Assembly: GCA_035472475.1 (NCBI GenBank)
Contig: DATIPA010000204.1
Location: 1-40,131 of the forward strand
Origin: JAFAXD01 sp035472475
GTDB lineage: Bacteria; Pseudomonadota; Alphaproteobacteria; Rhizobiales; Xanthobacteraceae
Length of the DNA stretch: 40,131 nucleotides
Direction: 5' to 3'
Shown here in pieces: positions 39,858 through 40,131 of the stretch. The notes beneath the pieces are model-generated. The model saw only the letters and a list, made by a program, of their open reading frames with translations, did not search any database and was not told the DNA's origin. Each line of letters opens with the position of its first letter. Within the stretch, counting starts at the first letter, position 1. Position numbers and translations under genes: made by a program.

Positions 39858-40131
39858 CCCGGATTGTCCGCACGGTTCTCGCCGACCGGCCTTTGATGTG
39901 AGTCTATCAATGCGCGCTCGCGGCCGTCCAGGATGGTGCCGTGGTCGCAGGTCACTTGGGCGTGTGACCGTTGCCCGACGCACTGCTCGGACATCCTTGA
40001 CAACAAATAAACAAAATGTATGGCGAGTTGCAGTCCTGCTCGATGAGGGGCGCTCTCATGAGGCGATCCTGAGGCGGAGCGGGACCAGCGGCGTCCGAGA
40101 ACGCCTGGCTCGCAACCAGGATCCCAGGGGG
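39858..40131. other. Upstream region of the monooxygenase gene at the right edge
   Basis: This 274-base stretch contains an AT-rich patch (39996-40022) that includes a TTGACA on the plus strand (39997-40002) with TATGGC 16 bases later, a weak rightward promoter pair. On the minus strand one frame is open from the edge (40131) to a TGA at 39952-39954, 59 codons ('ILVASQAFSDAAG' and so on). It could be the tail of a gene lying to the right, but I cannot recognise it and the second half reads unlike a protein. No other feature is supported. Confidence 0.25.

Noticed and set aside
39952..40131. Minus-strand open frame entering from the right edge as a truncated gene
   Set aside because: Only 59 codons are visible, no family is recognisable and the final part is cysteine-rich with poor codon logic; recorded only as part of the edge region.
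1..40131. Mobile elements, CRISPR arrays, tRNA or rRNA genes
   Set aside because: No transposase-like protein, terminal inverted repeats with target duplications, spaced direct repeats or tRNA-like T-loop sequence was seen on either strand.

Overview
The window is GC-rich DNA with almost no non-coding space. It most likely comes from a soil or plant-associated alphaproteobacterium of the Hyphomicrobiales (Bradyrhizobium / Rhodopseudomonas / Xanthobacteraceae type). The basis is the mix of TRAP, TAXI, BMP, ABC_sub_bind and tripartite-tricarboxylate (Bug) solute-binding proteins, an HdeA-like periplasmic protein, a DUF2783 gene beside a flavin hydroxylase, and two intergenic palindromic repeats (28745-28770 and 30792-30920) that resemble repeats common in that order. 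The taxonomic call is inference. I saw no rRNA, tRNA, CRISPR, transposase, integrase or phage gene, and no recognisable transcription factor.

Layout. 1-2572: a truncated cupin, an unknown membrane protein and two small secreted proteins (Gly/Tyr-rich and HdeA-like). 2585-6525 (minus): a TRAP solute receptor, a Rieske protein, an amidohydrolase and a zinc-type alcohol dehydrogenase. 6811-10359 (plus, divergent from that block): a fused TRAP DctQM permease and a flavoprotein dehydrogenase. The region between the two blocks carries three TTGGC/GCCAA half-sites forming two inverted repeats. 10323-15710 (minus): an ABC importer (permease, ATPase, ABC_sub_bind receptor), a UbiD-type decarboxylase and an MFS transporter. 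15840-18526 (minus): a TAXI receptor translationally coupled to a Tat-exported serine hydrolase. 18795-20066 (minus): an orphan Leu/Ile/Val-type receptor. 20362-29884 (plus): xdhA, xdhB and xdhC with a BMP-type ABC importer (ATPase, two permeases, receptor), read as purine uptake and oxidation. 30068-30772: an unknown anchored protein. 31059-37718 (plus): TRAP dctPQM, an orphan TctC/Bug receptor, an alpha/beta hydrolase and an acyl-CoA ligase. 37760-39857 (minus): a DUF2783 protein and a MhpA/PobA-type FAD monooxygenase.

How the genes fit together. The recurring theme is a transporter next to the enzyme that could take the first step on its cargo: TRAP with flavoprotein, Rieske protein and amidohydrolase; ABC with UbiD; TAXI with serine hydrolase; BMP-ABC with xanthine dehydrogenase; TRAP and TctC with hydrolase and CoA ligase. 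Seven solute-binding proteins from six families sit in 40 kb. Overall it reads as a nutrient-scavenging and catabolic region for organic and aromatic acids and purines. Apart from the purine block, individual substrates cannot be named from sequence.
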